Origin: Lelliottia jeotgali
GTDB lineage: Bacteria; Pseudomonadota; Gammaproteobacteria; Enterobacterales; Enterobacteriaceae
Length of the DNA: 64,000 bases
Direction: 5' to 3'
Assembly (NCBI GenBank): GCA_002271215.1
Contig: CP018628.1
Location: 1,426,001 to 1,490,000 of the forward strand
A program made the translations under genes and the position numbers. Below, in pieces: positions 1 through 9,538 of the stretch (the stretch's first letter is position 1; every line of letters begins with the position of its first letter). Below the pieces are notes generated by a model. That model was given only the letters and a program-made list of their open reading frames with translations. It searched no databases and was not told the DNA's origin.

Positions 1-509
1 CAGTCGGGCTGTGCTTTTTGCAGATCGGCCAGAATCTGTTCCACCATTAGCTTACTTTTGCCGTACGGGCTTTGCGGCGTACCGGTCGGGAAGCTTTCGA
101 CGTAAGGGATTTTCGGCTGGTCGCCGTACACGGTGGCAGAAGAACTGAAGATGAAGTTCTTCACGTTTGCGGCGCGCATGGCGGCAATCAGGCGCAGCGT
201 TCCGTTGACGTTGTTATCGTAGTATTCGAGGGGTTTGGCGACTGACTCACCGACCGCTTTAAGACCGGCGAAGTGGATAACCGTATCGATGGCATGGTCG
301 TGAAGGATTTCGGTCATCAGCGCTTCGTTGCGGATATCGCCTTCCACAAAGGTGGGCTGTTTTCCGCTCAGGCGCTCAATGACGGGCAGCACGCTGCGCT
401 TACTGTTACACAGGTTGTCGAGGGTGATGACATCGTGGCCATTTTGCAGCAGTTGCACACAGGTATGACTTCCAATGTAACCGCTACCACCCGTTACCAG
501 AACTCGCAT
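1..509 (-). CDS. galE: UDP-glucose 4-epimerase, N-terminal part (runs off the window)
   Basis: GalE interconverts UDP-galactose and UDP-glucose in the cytosolic Leloir pathway, using bound NAD. About 169 N-terminal residues are present; the rest lies left of the window. Visible are the Rossmann glycine motif GGSGYIG at residues 7-13, Ser124 in the FSSSATVYG segment, and the catalytic pair Tyr149-xxx-Lys153. The ATG follows a GGAG ribosome site and the sequence from MRVLVTGGSGYIGSH onward is collinear with the E. coli enzyme. It would be the first gene of a leftward gal operon. The internal operator OI lies inside its first codons. Identification is very secure; only the truncation limits it. 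Confidence 0.97.
   Translation of the reverse strand, partial: MRVLVTGGSGYIGSHTCVQLLQNGHDVITLDNLCNSKRSVLPVIERLSGKQPTFVEGDIRNEALMTEILHDHAIDTVIHFAGLKAVGESVAKPLEYYDNNVNGTLRLIAAMRAANVKNFIFSSSATVYGDQPKIPYVESFPTGTPQSPYGKSKLMVEQILADLQKAQPD
475..490 (-). promoter_or_regulatory. Internal gal operator OI (GalR/GalS site inside galE)
   Basis: Read leftward the site is GTGGTAGCGGTTACAT, which as I recall it is identical to E. coli OI. Its centre is 113 bp from that of the upstream operator, the spacing that in E. coli allows two GalR dimers to form a repression loop. Looping here is inferred from spacing and sequence. Confidence 0.85.
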
Positions 510-539
510 ATTTCGCTCCATTAGGCTTATGGTATGTAA

Positions 540-603
540 TAACCATAGCATAACAGAGACGCGAAAAGTGTGACATGGGATAAAATAGTGGAATCGGTTA
601 CAC
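540..603 (-). promoter_or_regulatory. galE promoters with CRP site and external operator OE
   Basis: Read leftward: OE is GTGTAACCGATTCCAC (588-603), then a CRP-like site beginning TGTCACACTTTTCGC (about 560-575), then overlapping -10 boxes TATGCT (547-552, P2) and TATGGTTA (540-547, P1). The arrangement copies the E. coli gal control region almost base for base, including the leader before GGAGCGAA-ATG. cAMP-CRP and GalR/GalS control is inferred from this match. Confidence 0.85.
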
Positions 604-683
604 TGAATTACACAGTCAATTTCACAGCGAATCAGCGCATTGTAAATCAAAGAGATAGTGATGTATTGCTGCCAGTTATCTGA

Positions 684-706
684 AAAAGGGGACTGCAGTC
701 CCCTTT
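684..706 (-). terminator. Terminator of the modE-modF unit
   Basis: A perfect palindrome AAAGGGGACTGCAGTCCCCTTT sits 10-33 bp beyond the modF stop codon. Being symmetric, it could also insulate the galE promoter region from read-through. Confidence 0.7.
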
Positions 707-716
707 AAGACGATGC

Positions 717-2189
717 TCAGCGAATGCGGTCTAACTGATAGCGATAGCCTTCACCCTCAGGAACAAACTCCAGCCGGTGCGTGATGCAGGAAGGCGCATC
801 CTCTGCGTGATGTGAAACGAACAGCAGCTGGGTTTCACCCTCGTTAATTAACACATCAACAAAACGGCGGATCAGCTGACGATTCAGCGGATCGAGTCCC
901 TGTAGCGGTTCGTCCAGAATCAGCAAAGTAGGGTGTTTCACCAGCGCACGCACGATCAGCGCCAGACGCTGTTGCCCCCACGACAAACTGTGGAACGGTG
1001 CATCCGCCACGCGTTTATCCATCCCCAGAATATCCAGCCACTGTTGCGCCAGCTTGTGCTGCTTGTCGGACACCGCCTGATAAATGCCGATTGAATCGAA
1101 ATATCCGGACAAAATCACGTTACGCACCGTGGTACTAACGCGGTAATCCAGGTGCAGGCTGCTGCTGACGTAGCCGATATGCTTTTTAATATCCCAGATG
1201 GTCTCCCCGCTGCCGCGCCGACGGCCAAACAGGTTCAAATCATTGCTGTAGCCCTGGGGATGATCGCCGGTAATCAGGCTTAGCAGGGTTGATTTCCCCG
1301 CGCCATTGGGACCGGTGATTTGCCAGTGTTCGCCCGGATTCACCGTCCAGCTTAGCCGATTGAGAATCGGGCGATCGTTATAAGATACGCTGCCATTTTT
1401 CAGCTCAATGCGCGGCTGGTGGCTGTCCAGTAAATGCCGTGCCGGAGGGGCGTCGGGTTCCGGAAGTGCAATCCCGTCGAGTTTTTCGCTGTGCGCCAGT
1501 TGGGCAATCAGCGCCTGCTGTAAAAGCGTGTCTTTCTTGCCGGTTTCGGTTAAAGAGCAATCCGCCAGCACGCCTGCGTACTGCACAAAATCCGGGATTT
1601 CATCGAAGCGGTTAAGCACCAGTACCAGGGTATAACCCTGTTGATTGAGCGTGTCTAACAGTGATGCCAGCTGCGCGCGGGAGTGGACGTCCAGCCCGTC
1701 AAAGGGTTCGTCGAGGATCAGCAGATCCGGCTCGCTCATCAGGGCCTGACACAGCAGGGTTTTGCGCGTTTCGCCGGTCGAGAGGTATTTGAAGCGCCTG
1801 TCCAGCAGGCCGGTAATGCCGAAAAGTTCCGCTAACTGCTGACAGCGGGCCGTGTCTTTTCGCTCATCCTGAATGATTTCTGCGGTGATCCGCCCGGTGT
1901 CGTCCTCACCGGGACTGAGCAGATCGGTGTTATTGCGCTGCCACTCGTCGCTGACCAGTTTTTGCAGCTGTTCGAAGGAGATGCGCGTCAGGCGCGTAAA
2001 ACTGCACTGGCGTTCGCCGTTCAACAGGGTGAGTTCACCTGCCAACGCGCGGGCCAGCGCAGATTTTCCGCTGCCGTTGGAGCCGACAAACGCCCAGCTT
2101 TCACCAGCGCGTAAGGTTAAATCAGGCAGAAAAAGTGTTTTTGTGTCGCTAAGACGAAACGTGCCTTGCGAAATTTGCAATGACGACAT
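717..2189 (-). CDS. modF: Molybdate-linked double ABC ATPase ModF
   Basis: ModF is a cytoplasmic protein with two fused ABC ATPase domains and no membrane part. The first has Walker A GSNGSGKS (36-43), signature LSTGE (136-140) and Walker B LLILDE (156-161). The second has Walker A GPNGAGKS (293-300), a signature region SLSWGQQ (about 401-407) and Walker B LLILDE (about 422-427). Its 490 residues are the usual length. It follows modE on the same strand with a 67-bp gap and is probably co-transcribed with it. In E. coli it belongs to the mod locus but is not the transporter ATPase, which is ModC; its exact job is unclear even there. Confidence 0.93.
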   Translation of the reverse strand: MSSLQISQGTFRLSDTKTLFLPDLTLRAGESWAFVGSNGSGKSALARALAGELTLLNGERQCSFTRLTRISFEQLQKLVSDEWQRNNTDLLSPGEDDTGRITAEIIQDERKDTARCQQLAELFGITGLLDRRFKYLSTGETRKTLLCQALMSEPDLLILDEPFDGLDVHSRAQLASLLDTLNQQGYTLVLVLNRFDEIPDFVQYAGVLADCSLTETGKKDTLLQQALIAQLAHSEKLDGIALPEPDAPPARHLLDSHQPRIELKNGSVSYNDRPILNRLSWTVNPGEHWQITGPNGAGKSTLLSLITGDHPQGYSNDLNLFGRRRGSGETIWDIKKHIGYVSSSLHLDYRVSTTVRNVILSGYFDSIGIYQAVSDKQHKLAQQWLDILGMDKRVADAPFHSLSWGQQRLALIVRALVKHPTLLILDEPLQGLDPLNRQLIRRFVDVLINEGETQLLFVSHHAEDAPSCITHRLEFVPEGEGYRYQLDRIR

Positions 2190-2256
2190 GAGTTATCCCA
2201 TTTTTTGCAGCGATAGAGTTCAGGAATACTCACTGCCGTCATCTTTGTCAACGCAC

Positions 2257-3045
2257 TTAACACAACGTGGCGATAATTACCCGGTCAGCGTTGAACCAGG
2301 CGGTGACGTTCGCGCCTTCGGTCAAATCTTCTGCATCAGACAATGGCACTGTGGCACAGAGCACTTGTCCATCCGGCAGGGTCATTAGCACTTCGCACTG
2401 TTCTTCGCCGCGCGAAATGTGGCTGATGGCACCGTGCAGCTGGTTATCAGCCTCTTTGGCTTGTTCTGCATCCTGTGTGATATTCACCCACGGCGCTTTG
2501 AGCAACACCAGCACCTCTTTGCCTTCGTCCAGACCCAGCCGCTCGCCGCTTTGCGCGGTAATCGCCACTTTGAGCCGTGTCGTGCCGTCGGCCAGCAAAA
2601 TATCGACATGCTGCTGCACCTGATCATGGTCGCGCGCCGTCACGGTGCCAAACCATTGGTTTCGTGCGCTGGTTTGCAGTGAGAAGCGGGAGATGGCCGC
2701 CAGCAGGCTATCGAGGGGAAGGGCGTCGTCATCGCTCAGGACATCAAAGGCTTTCTGCTGGATTTGTGCCAACAGATCATAAAGCTGAATCAGGCGCTGG
2801 CCGTAGCGAGTCAGAATAGCGCCGCCACCGCCTTTGCCGCCCGTCGCGCGATCGACCAGCGTCTGTTCGCTCAGGGTATTCATTTCATTGATGGCGTCCC
2901 AGGCACTTTTATAGCTAATGCCAGCATTCTTCGCGCCCTGGCTAATTGAGCCGGTTTGTTCTATCTGTTTAAGCAGGGCAATGCGTCGCGGATCGGCGAA
3001 AAGCTTCTGCTGAAGTCGAAGGGTAAGGAGAATTTCGGCCTGCAT
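2257..3045 (-). CDS. modE: Molybdate-responsive transcription regulator ModE
   Basis: ModE binds molybdate or tungstate and then represses modABC and activates moaABCDE. The 262-residue product equals the E. coli length when started at [16 protein letters not shown]; an in-frame ATG 36 codons upstream was rejected because the extension matches nothing and runs into the divergent acrZ promoter. Residues 1-115 hold the winged helix-turn-helix ([20 protein letters not shown]), and two tandem Mop-type domains follow, with SARNQWFG in the first and VLLKAPWV at the end of that domain. Candidate ModE sites in this window lie at 3459-3484 and 25700-25725. Confidence 0.96.
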   Translation of the reverse strand: MQAEILLTLRLQQKLFADPRRIALLKQIEQTGSISQGAKNAGISYKSAWDAINEMNTLSEQTLVDRATGGKGGGGAILTRYGQRLIQLYDLLAQIQQKAFDVLSDDDALPLDSLLAAISRFSLQTSARNQWFGTVTARDHDQVQQHVDILLADGTTRLKVAITAQSGERLGLDEGKEVLVLLKAPWVNITQDAEQAKEADNQLHGAISHISRGEEQCEVLMTLPDGQVLCATVPLSDAEDLTEGANVTAWFNADRVIIATLC

Positions 3046-3174
3046 AAGACGGTGTCCTGGCAAAAAGCGTATTGTGACCCAATTGCCCCACAGCGCAAAG
3101 TCTACCGCACAAAAGGGGATGTTTTTCTGACTTTCCAGGGTAGAATACGCCATTCACAGTGTCTGGAGAAAACC

Positions 3175-3324
3175 ATGTTAGAGTTATTGAAAAGTCTGGT
3201 ATTCGCCGTGATCATGGTACCCGTAGTGATGGCCATCATCCTCGGCGCCATCTACGGCCTGGGTGAAGTGTTCAACCTCTTTTCGAACATTGGTCACAAA
3301 GACCAGCCTAAAAAGCAGCATTGA
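3175..3324 (+). CDS. acrZ: AcrAB-TolC accessory small membrane protein AcrZ
   Basis: This is a 49-residue protein with one membrane helix (about residues 8-28, [21 protein letters not shown]) and a short polar tail. Length and sequence match E. coli AcrZ (YbhT), an inner-membrane peptide that binds AcrB and alters export of some drugs such as chloramphenicol and tetracycline. The ATG is preceded by CTGGAG. It lies divergently from modE and upstream of modA, but a strong terminator follows at once, so it is its own transcription unit. Only the function is taken from the E. coli homologue. Confidence 0.95.
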   Translation: MLELLKSLVFAVIMVPVVMAIILGAIYGLGEVFNLFSNIGHKDQPKKQH

Positions 3325-3331
3325 TTCCTTT

Positions 3332-3360
3332 CAAAACGCCCGGCAAGTCCGGGCGTTTTG
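3332..3360 (+). terminator. Rho-independent terminator after acrZ
   Basis: AAAACGCCCGG-CAAGT-CCGGGCGTTTTG forms a 10-11 bp GC-rich stem with flanking A and T tracts, 8 bp past the acrZ stop. Confidence 0.9.
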
Positions 3361-3458
3361 CCCTCAAGTTTCTGCCTTTCCCGCCGATAGTTAACTTTGC
3401 ATCAGGTTTGTTTACCCCTTAGACGGTACGATTTAACGCTAGGTTATCCTTACAGTTA

Positions 3459-3484
3459 TCGTTATATTTATAGATATATAACGA
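3459..3484 (+). promoter_or_regulatory. ModE operator of modABC
   Basis: A near-palindrome of 26 bp has arms TCGTTATAT and ATATAACGA around an AT-rich centre. This is the known ModE recognition pattern (CGTTATATA and TATATAACG half sites). It lies 18 bp before the modA ATG and just downstream of a likely -10 (GGTTATCCT, about 3442-3450), a position that suits repression when molybdate is plentiful. Confidence 0.88.
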
Positions 3485-3502
3485 CACTCACAGGAGCTAC
3501 AA

Positions 3503-4276
3503 ATGGCACGTACATGGTTACGCCTTTTCGCAGGGGCAACACTGACACTTTCCGTCGCCGGACATGCACTGGCTGACGAAGGTAAAATCACGGTCTTTGC
3601 GGCGGCGTCGCTGACCAACGCCATGCAGGACATTGCGGCGCAGTACAAGAAAGAGAAAAATGTTGAGGTTGTCTCTTCGTTCGCCTCTTCTTCAACGCTG
3701 GCTCGCCAGATTGAAGCCGGTGCGCCTGCCGATCTGTTTATTTCTGCCGACCAGAAATGGATGGATTACGCGGTTGAGAAAAAATCTATTGATACGGCAA
3801 CCCGCGAAACTCTGCTGGGTAACAGCCTGGTCGTGGTTGCGCCAAAAGCCAGCGCACAGGGCGAGTTCACCATTAATAAAGACACCAACTGGACCAGCCT
3901 GCTGAAAGAGGGCCGTCTGGCGGTGGGCGATCCGGACCACGTTCCGGCGGGTATCTACGCGAAAGAAGCGCTGCAAAAACTGGGTGCGTGGGATACATTG
4001 TCACCAAAACTGGCTCCGGCTGAAGATGTGCGTGGCGCACTGGCGCTGGTCGAGCGCAACGAAGCACCGTTGGGCATTGTCTATGGCTCCGATGCGGTTG
4101 CCGGTAAAGGCGTGAAAGTCGTCGGTACGTTCCCGGAAGACTCGCACAAGAAAGTGGAATACCCGGTAGCCATTGTTGATGGACATAAAAATGCGACGGT
4201 CAGTGCCTTCTACGATTATCTGAAAGGGCCTGAAGCGTCAGCCATCTTTAAACGTTACGGATTTACGACTCACTAA
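3503..4276 (+). CDS. modA: Periplasmic molybdate-binding protein ModA
   Basis: ModA captures molybdate or tungstate in the periplasm and delivers it to ModB. The 257-residue precursor has a Sec signal peptide ending at about residue 24 (GHALA before DEGKITVF). The mature start ITVFAAASLTNAMQDIA and the later SSSTLARQIEAGAPADLFISAD are the ligand-pocket segments of the family. GAGCT before the ATG is a reasonable ribosome site. The stop codon overlaps the modB ATG by one base (TAATG), indicating translational coupling in modABC. Expression should be repressed by Mo-loaded ModE at the preceding operator. Confidence 0.97.
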   Translation: MARTWLRLFAGATLTLSVAGHALADEGKITVFAAASLTNAMQDIAAQYKKEKNVEVVSSFASSSTLARQIEAGAPADLFISADQKWMDYAVEKKSIDTATRETLLGNSLVVVAPKASAQGEFTINKDTNWTSLLKEGRLAVGDPDHVPAGIYAKEALQKLGAWDTLSPKLAPAEDVRGALALVERNEAPLGIVYGSDAVAGKGVKVVGTFPEDSHKKVEYPVAIVDGHKNATVSAFYDYLKGPEASAIFKRYGFTTH

Positions 4277-4965
4277 TGATATTGACCGATCCTGAATGGC
4301 AGGCCGTGCTGCTGAGCCTTAAAGTCTCTTCCCTGGCAGTTGCCTTTAGTTTGCCCTTTGGGATCTTCTTTGCCTGGTTACTGGTGCGTTGTCGGTTTCC
4401 GGGCAAAGCTCTGCTCGACAGTGTTCTCCATCTTCCTCTCGTGTTGCCGCCGGTGGTGGTCGGTTACTTATTGCTGATTGCGATGGGGCGACGCGGTTTT
4501 ATCGGCCAGTATTTGTATGACTGGTTCGGCCTGACGTTTGCCTTTAGCTGGCGCGGCGCGGTACTGGCAGCGGCGGTGATGTCGTTCCCGCTGATGGTGC
4601 GAGCCATTCGCCTGGCGCTGGAAGGTGTTGACATCAAGCTGGAGCAGGCGGCGCGCACCTTAGGTGCCGGGCGCTGGCGGGTGTTCTTCACCATCACGCT
4701 ACCCCTCACCCTGCCGGGTATTATTGTCGGCACGGTGCTGGCGTTTGCCCGCTCGCTTGGCGAATTTGGCGCGACCATTACCTTCGTGTCTAACATTCCC
4801 GGCGAAACCCGCACCATTCCGTCGGCGATGTATACCCTGATTCAGACACCGGGCGGTGAAGGCGCTGCCGCACGGCTGTGCATTATCTCCATCGTGCTGG
4901 CGCTGGTGTCACTGCTGGTTTCTGAATGGCTGGCGCGTCTGAGCCGCGAGCGGATGGGGAAATAA
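4276..4965 (+). CDS. modB: Molybdate ABC transporter permease ModB
   Basis: ModB is the inner-membrane channel of ModA2B2C2. Its 229 residues contain about five hydrophobic helices, and the cytoplasmic EAA loop that docks on ModC is visible as [16 protein letters not shown] near residues 121-136. Length equals that of E. coli ModB. It starts on the last base of the modA stop and is followed two bases later by modC, so the three genes form one tightly coupled operon. Confidence 0.96.
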   Translation: MILTDPEWQAVLLSLKVSSLAVAFSLPFGIFFAWLLVRCRFPGKALLDSVLHLPLVLPPVVVGYLLLIAMGRRGFIGQYLYDWFGLTFAFSWRGAVLAAAVMSFPLMVRAIRLALEGVDIKLEQAARTLGAGRWRVFFTITLPLTLPGIIVGTVLAFARSLGEFGATITFVSNIPGETRTIPSAMYTLIQTPGGEGAAARLCIISIVLALVSLLVSEWLARLSRERMGK

Positions 4966-4967
4966 TC

Positions 4968-6026
4968 ATGCTTGAACTTAACTTCAGCCAGACGCTGGGC
5001 AACCACTGCCTGACGCTCAATGAAACATTGCCTGCATCTGGCATCACCGCTGTTTTTGGTGTGTCGGGTGCGGGAAAAACCTCGCTGATTAATGCCATCA
5101 GCGGGCTGACGCGCCCGCAAACGGGCCGCATTGTGCTCAACAATCGCGTGCTGCACGACGTTGAAAAGAAGATTTACCTTGCGCCTGAAAAACGGCGCAT
5201 CGGCTATGTATTCCAGGATGCGCGACTGTTCCCGCACTACAAAGTGCGCGGTAACCTGCGCTATGGCATGGCAAAAAGTATGGCCGGACAGTTTGAAAAT
5301 CTGGTCAATCTACTCGGTATTGAGCCATTGCTGGAACGCCTTCCGTCGTCACTTTCTGGCGGCGAAAAGCAGCGTGTGGCGATTGGGCGCGCGCTGTTAA
5401 CCGCGCCGGAATTACTGTTGCTGGATGAACCGCTGGCCTCGCTGGATTTACCGCGTAAACGCGAGCTGCTGCCGTATTTGCAGCGTCTGGCGCGCGAGAT
5501 AAACATTCCGATGCTCTACGTCAGCCATTCGCTGGATGAAATTCTGCACCTGGCGGACAACGTGCTGGTGCTTGAAAACGGCAGCGTCAAAGCCTTTGGT
5601 CCGCTGGAGGAAGTGTGGGGCAGCAGCGTGATGCACCCGTGGCTGCCGAAAGAGCAGCAGAGCAGCGTTCTGAAGGTCAGCGTGCTGGAGCACCATCCGC
5701 ACTACGCCATGACCGCGCTGGCGCTGGGCGATCAGCATCTGTGGGTCAATAAAATCGACAAGCCGCTGCAATCCGCGCTGCGCATTCGTATTCAGGCATC
5801 TGACGTTTCTCTGGTGCTGCAGCCGCCGCTGCAAACCAGTATCCGTAATATTCTGCGCGCCAAAGTGGCGCAGTGTCTGGACGATAACGGGCAGGTGGAA
5901 GTGCAGCTGGAAGTGGGGAGCAAAAAGCTGTGGGCGCGCATCAGCCCGTGGGCCAGGGATGAGCTGGGCATCAAACCTGGCCTGTGGCTTTACGCGCAGA
6001 TTAAGAGCGTGTCGATCACCACCTGA
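4968..6026 (+). CDS. modC: Molybdate ABC transporter ATPase ModC
   Basis: ModC powers molybdate import. Started at the ATG two bases after the modB stop it has 352 residues, the E. coli length; the open frame extends 14 codons further up inside modB but that extension is not conserved. Walker A GVSGAGKT is at 31-38, with signature LSGGEKQR and Walker B LLLLDEP following. The C-terminal part (about 290-352) is the molybdate-binding Mop domain through which molybdate inhibits uptake in related transporters. Its stop is immediately followed, with no spacing, by the stop codon of convergent ybhA. Confidence 0.96.
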   Translation: MLELNFSQTLGNHCLTLNETLPASGITAVFGVSGAGKTSLINAISGLTRPQTGRIVLNNRVLHDVEKKIYLAPEKRRIGYVFQDARLFPHYKVRGNLRYGMAKSMAGQFENLVNLLGIEPLLERLPSSLSGGEKQRVAIGRALLTAPELLLLDEPLASLDLPRKRELLPYLQRLAREINIPMLYVSHSLDEILHLADNVLVLENGSVKAFGPLEEVWGSSVMHPWLPKEQQSSVLKVSVLEHHPHYAMTALALGDQHLWVNKIDKPLQSALRIRIQASDVSLVLQPPLQTSIRNILRAKVAQCLDDNGQVEVQLEVGSKKLWARISPWARDELGIKPGLWLYAQIKSVSITT

Positions 6027-6845
6027 TCACAGCAGATGGGTATAAATATACTGCGCGATGCTGTCGGTGGTGTTGTCGCCAATCACCACGTTGGCGCGTG
6101 CTTTCACGGCGTCGTCAGCATTGCCCATCGCCACGCCGGTTCCGGCAGCTTCCAGCATGCTGATATCGTTGTAATTATCCCCGAAGGCAATCACGTCTTT
6201 CATCGACCCGCCCTGAGATTCAACAAACTGCGTCAGACGCTTGCCTTTGCTGTTGCCTTTGCGGGCGATATCCACCTGATCGTGCCACGACCATTCGCAC
6301 TCCAGACCCAGCGTCTGTTCGACGTGTTTCGCGAAAGCGTTCAGTTTGGTGGTGTCTTCGTCGGTGAGGGCAAATTTCCAGATGGCGTTCACATCCACAG
6401 CGGCCTGGCGCAGAGATGACACCTGCGTAAAGACCGGACGCTGCGCTTCGGGCAGGGACAGCGCCCAATTGCTGGTACGGGTTACGTGTCCGGTAGGGCG
6501 CTCATACATCATCGCATCATCGACATACATCAGGCCGTGAATGGCGTGTTCATCCAGCAAATCTATCAGTTGCAGGGCCTGCGTCGAAGGCAGCGGATCG
6601 GCCTGGAGAACCTTTTTTGCATGATAATCATACAAATAAGTACCATTACAACAAATTGCAGGTGTATCTAACGCCAGTGCCTGATAAAAAGGATGAATGG
6701 CAACGTGATGTCGACCGGTAACGATCATGAGTTGATATCCCGCTTCCTGAGCACGTTTCAGTGCTTCAAGCGAAGAGGGGAGCAGGGTTTTTTGCGGGGT
6801 TAACAGCGTACCGTCTAAATCCAGAGCAATCACACGCGAGGTCAT
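6027..6845 (-). CDS. ybhA: HAD-superfamily phosphatase YbhA (pyridoxal phosphate phosphatase type)
   Basis: This is a 272-residue Cof-type HAD phosphatase. The nucleophile motif DLDGTLL is at residues 9-15, motif II is in IVTGRHH, and the acidic motif IV is GDNYNDISML near the C-terminus. The E. coli homologue dephosphorylates pyridoxal 5'-phosphate and some sugar phosphates. The start MTSRVIALDLDGTL was chosen over an in-frame ATG 22 codons upstream because it matches E. coli and follows GGAAGAAC. It is convergent with modC, and the two stop codons abut exactly. Confidence 0.93.
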   Translation of the reverse strand: MTSRVIALDLDGTLLTPQKTLLPSSLEALKRAQEAGYQLMIVTGRHHVAIHPFYQALALDTPAICCNGTYLYDYHAKKVLQADPLPSTQALQLIDLLDEHAIHGLMYVDDAMMYERPTGHVTRTSNWALSLPEAQRPVFTQVSSLRQAAVDVNAIWKFALTDEDTTKLNAFAKHVEQTLGLECEWSWHDQVDIARKGNSKGKRLTQFVESQGGSMKDVIAFGDNYNDISMLEAAGTGVAMGNADDAVKARANVVIGDNTTDSIAQYIYTHLL

Positions 6846-6973
6846 TTGTTCTTCCGGGTTAATATTGAATTTAAGGTCTAAGAGGATGGTACACCGAGAG
6901 ACGTGGCCCACAAAATACCAGGCTAAAATTCAGCATTCACCGTTAAATTTACGCGCAGTGGAGAGGAGTATTC

Positions 6974-7969
6974 ATGAAACAAACCGTTTATACCGCCAGT
7001 CCTGAGAGCCAGCAGATCCACGTCTGGCGTTTGAATGCGGAAGGCTCGCTCACGCTGGTGCAGGTGGTTGATGTGCCGGGGCAGGTGCAACCGATGGTTG
7101 TCAGCCCGGATAAACGTTTCCTGTATGTCGGCGTGCGTCCTGAGTTTCGCGTACTGGCCTACCGCATTGCGCCGGACGATGGCGCCCTGACGTATATCGC
7201 TGAAGCACCGCTGCCGGGCAGCCCGACGCACATCTCCACCGATCGCAAAGGCCAGTTCGTGTTCAGCGGCTCTTACAATTCCGGCTGCGTCAGCGTTACG
7301 CGTCTGGTCGATGGTGTTCCGCAGGAGACAGTAGGCGTGGTTGAAGGGCTGGAAGGCTGTCACTCGGCGAATATCTCTCCGGACAACCGCACCCTCTGGG
7401 TTCCGGCGCTGAAACAGGATCGTATCTGCCTGTTCACCCTGAGCGACGACGGTCATCTTGCCGCGCAGACCCCGGCAGAAATTACCACCGTTGAGGGCGC
7501 AGGCCCACGTCACATGGTATTCCATCCGAATCAGCAGTATGCCTATGTGGTGAACGAGCTGAACAGCTCAGTCGACGTGTGGGAACTCAAAGATCCGAAA
7601 GGCCAGATTGAGCGCGTTCAGACGCTGGACATGATGCCGTCTGATTTCACCGACACCCGCTGGGCGGCGGATATTCACATCACCCCGGACGGGCGTCATC
7701 TGTACGCCTGCGATCGTACTTCCAGCCTAATCACCATTTTCAGCGTCTCGGAAGATGGCAGCGTGCTGGCGATCGAAGGCTTCCAGCCGACCGAAACCCA
7801 GCCGCGTGGCTTTAATATCGACAACAGCGGCAAATTCCTGGTGGCGGCGGGGCAGAAATCCCACCACATCGCCCTGTATGAAATCAAAGGCGAGCAGGGG
7901 CTGCTGGAAGAGAAAGGACGCTATGCCGTCGGCCAGGGCCCAATGTGGGTGGTGGTTAACGCGCACTAA
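6974..7969 (+). CDS. pgl: 6-phosphogluconolactonase
   Basis: Pgl hydrolyses 6-phosphogluconolactone to 6-phosphogluconate in the oxidative pentose phosphate pathway. The 331-residue product has the length of E. coli Pgl (YbhE), a seven-bladed beta-propeller unrelated to the eukaryotic enzyme. Characteristic segments are [40 protein letters not shown] and the terminal [20 protein letters not shown] precedes the ATG. It is monocistronic, divergent from ybhA, and shares a terminator with convergent ybhC. Confidence 0.96.
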   Translation: MKQTVYTASPESQQIHVWRLNAEGSLTLVQVVDVPGQVQPMVVSPDKRFLYVGVRPEFRVLAYRIAPDDGALTYIAEAPLPGSPTHISTDRKGQFVFSGSYNSGCVSVTRLVDGVPQETVGVVEGLEGCHSANISPDNRTLWVPALKQDRICLFTLSDDGHLAAQTPAEITTVEGAGPRHMVFHPNQQYAYVVNELNSSVDVWELKDPKGQIERVQTLDMMPSDFTDTRWAADIHITPDGRHLYACDRTSSLITIFSVSEDGSVLAIEGFQPTETQPRGFNIDNSGKFLVAAGQKSHHIALYEIKGEQGLLEEKGRYAVGQGPMWVVVNAH

Positions 7970-7983
7970 GCGGCGTAGAAAAC

Positions 7984-8012
7984 AAAAAACCTCGCGTTTG
8001 CGAGGTTTTTTT
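7984..8012 (+). terminator. Bidirectional terminator between pgl and ybhC
   Basis: AAAACCTCGC-GTTT-GCGAGGTTTT gives a 10-bp stem with A-run and T-run on either side, so it can serve both convergent genes. Confidence 0.9.
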
Positions 8013-8030
8013 ATGCCCGGAGGTTCGGGG

Positions 8031-9314
8031 TTACTGCTTCGGCTCAGCCATCACTTTGCTACCCACACCGCGGTTGTTGTATTCCCACATGCGGTTGAAG
8101 TTAGCGTCGTTCAGGTTACGCTGCACGTTGCCTTTATCATCCATCGCGCCGGTGTTACCGGAGTACGGACGTTTGGAGATTGCAGCATCGGCCCACGGTT
8201 TTGCCATGTTGAAGCCTTCGTTGATCACGCTATCGCGGATAACGACCTGGCCGTTAGTGGCGGAGTCGATATCCAGCGAACGGCCAAGCTGCGCCACGCC
8301 GTCACCGGATGCGGTAAAGCGGCTGTTCACGGCCAGGAAGCCGTAGAACATGTTGGACAGGGTTGCCGGCGCAAACACGTAACCTTCCTGCTGGGTGCGG
8401 GAGTTCACCACGCGGAACTCGGTGTTATCAAACACCACTGCACCGCGACCGGAGACGATATCCACATCACCTTCGATATAGCTATTGGTGACCTGAGTAC
8501 GGGTCAGACGGTTATTCTGCAGGGCATTCTGCACCCCGCTGTTGGTCACGAAGAAGGTGTTCTGGCGACCGAGAATGTTCACGTTGTTGATCTGCACTTT
8601 GTCGCCGTCAGTACGCAGGGCAACCGCCTGATGGTTACCCGCATCCACGCTGTCACCCAGGGTGTTCTGGATGGTCAGGTTCTGCAGCTGCAAACCGTTG
8701 TTCTGTGACCAGAATACCGCTGAGCACATCATGCCCACTGTGGCGGTTTGCTTGCTCTGGCAGTTGTCGAACATGTACCACGCCGGTTTGCCTGGCATAT
8801 ATTTACCGGCTGGATTGACCAGGTGACGCCAGGTATTACGGTCGATTTCCGAGTCAATCGCCAGACCAATTTTCACGTCGATGGCTTTATCACCGGTACC
8901 GTAAATCGTAATGCTGCCCGGTGCGGCAGGAACGTAAACGGTCCCTTCATAGTCGCCTGGCAGAACCGCAATGTACTGGCGCGATGCGCTGTGTTTGGTA
9001 ATGGCGGCGTCAACGGCGGCCTGAATGCTGGTATGCGTCACGCCCTGGGTGCCTGCCGGGCCAACCACGAAGTTTGGTTGTGCAGGAATGCTAATAGAAG
9101 ACGGCGTCCACGGAGCCGCGTTCGGGTCCATCGCAGAGTAATAATGTGCTGCGCTGAAGTTCTTCGCTTCACCCGCAGACAGAATAGGGCGGGATGCCGT
9201 GCCTGGCGCAGCCTGCTCGGATGGCAGCTGGTCAGGTGGGGTTGAGCTGCACGCGGACAACGTCACGCCAAAGGCGAGTGCCAACGCCAGACGAGAAATC
9301 CTGGAAATGTTCAA
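8031..9314 (-). CDS. ybhC: Outer-membrane lipoprotein YbhC, pectinesterase-like
   Basis: The 427-residue protein starts with a lipoprotein signal (MNISRISRLALALAFGVTLSAC, lipobox LSAC with Cys22). The rest has the right-handed beta-helix repeats of carbohydrate esterase family 8. E. coli YbhC is an outer-membrane lipoprotein with pectinesterase fold whose activity on pectin has not been established; acyl-CoA thioesterase activity has been reported in vitro for that protein. The gene stands alone, facing pgl, with the hut cluster beginning about 190 bp upstream on the other strand. Confidence 0.92.
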   Translation of the reverse strand: MNISRISRLALALAFGVTLSACSSTPPDQLPSEQAAPGTASRPILSAGEAKNFSAAHYYSAMDPNAAPWTPSSISIPAQPNFVVGPAGTQGVTHTSIQAAVDAAITKHSASRQYIAVLPGDYEGTVYVPAAPGSITIYGTGDKAIDVKIGLAIDSEIDRNTWRHLVNPAGKYMPGKPAWYMFDNCQSKQTATVGMMCSAVFWSQNNGLQLQNLTIQNTLGDSVDAGNHQAVALRTDGDKVQINNVNILGRQNTFFVTNSGVQNALQNNRLTRTQVTNSYIEGDVDIVSGRGAVVFDNTEFRVVNSRTQQEGYVFAPATLSNMFYGFLAVNSRFTASGDGVAQLGRSLDIDSATNGQVVIRDSVINEGFNMAKPWADAAISKRPYSGNTGAMDDKGNVQRNLNDANFNRMWEYNNRGVGSKVMAEPKQ

Positions 9315-9506
9315 GGGAAAGCTCCTTGCTTCACGAGTCTTAACGGGATGATCGAAATAGCCTGCTTTTTTATACTAAGTTGAGCGAAACGGGAAGATGA
9401 AAAGCGAAAAAGTTGCATATTTCACCCGCATCCGGCGGGGAAGTCGTCACAAATAAATAACAATTTCCGTAAAGCGGGTTGACACCGGCAAACGAATGAA
9501 AATAAA

Positions 9507-9517
9507 TGTCTATACAA
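9507..9517 (+). promoter_or_regulatory. Candidate HutC operator before hutI
   Basis: TGTCTATACAA occurs here, 22 bp before the hutI ATG, and the identical 11-mer recurs upstream of hutU at 12035-12045. The TTGT/ACAA-type palindrome with a TAT centre resembles known HutC (GntR family) operators. That HutC bound here is inference, and the hutC copy in this window is destroyed. Confidence 0.6.
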
Positions 9518-9538
9518 CCCATGACAAGCGGAACTCCT

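Noticed and set aside
2257..3153. Longer ModE starting 36 codons upstream
   Set aside because: The extension has no similarity to ModE, and the shorter start gives exactly the 262-residue family length.
7755..8708. 317-codon open frame on the plus strand
   Set aside because: It runs out of phase through the end of pgl and then antisense through ybhC; both real genes are well conserved and the frame has no recognisable domain or ribosome site.
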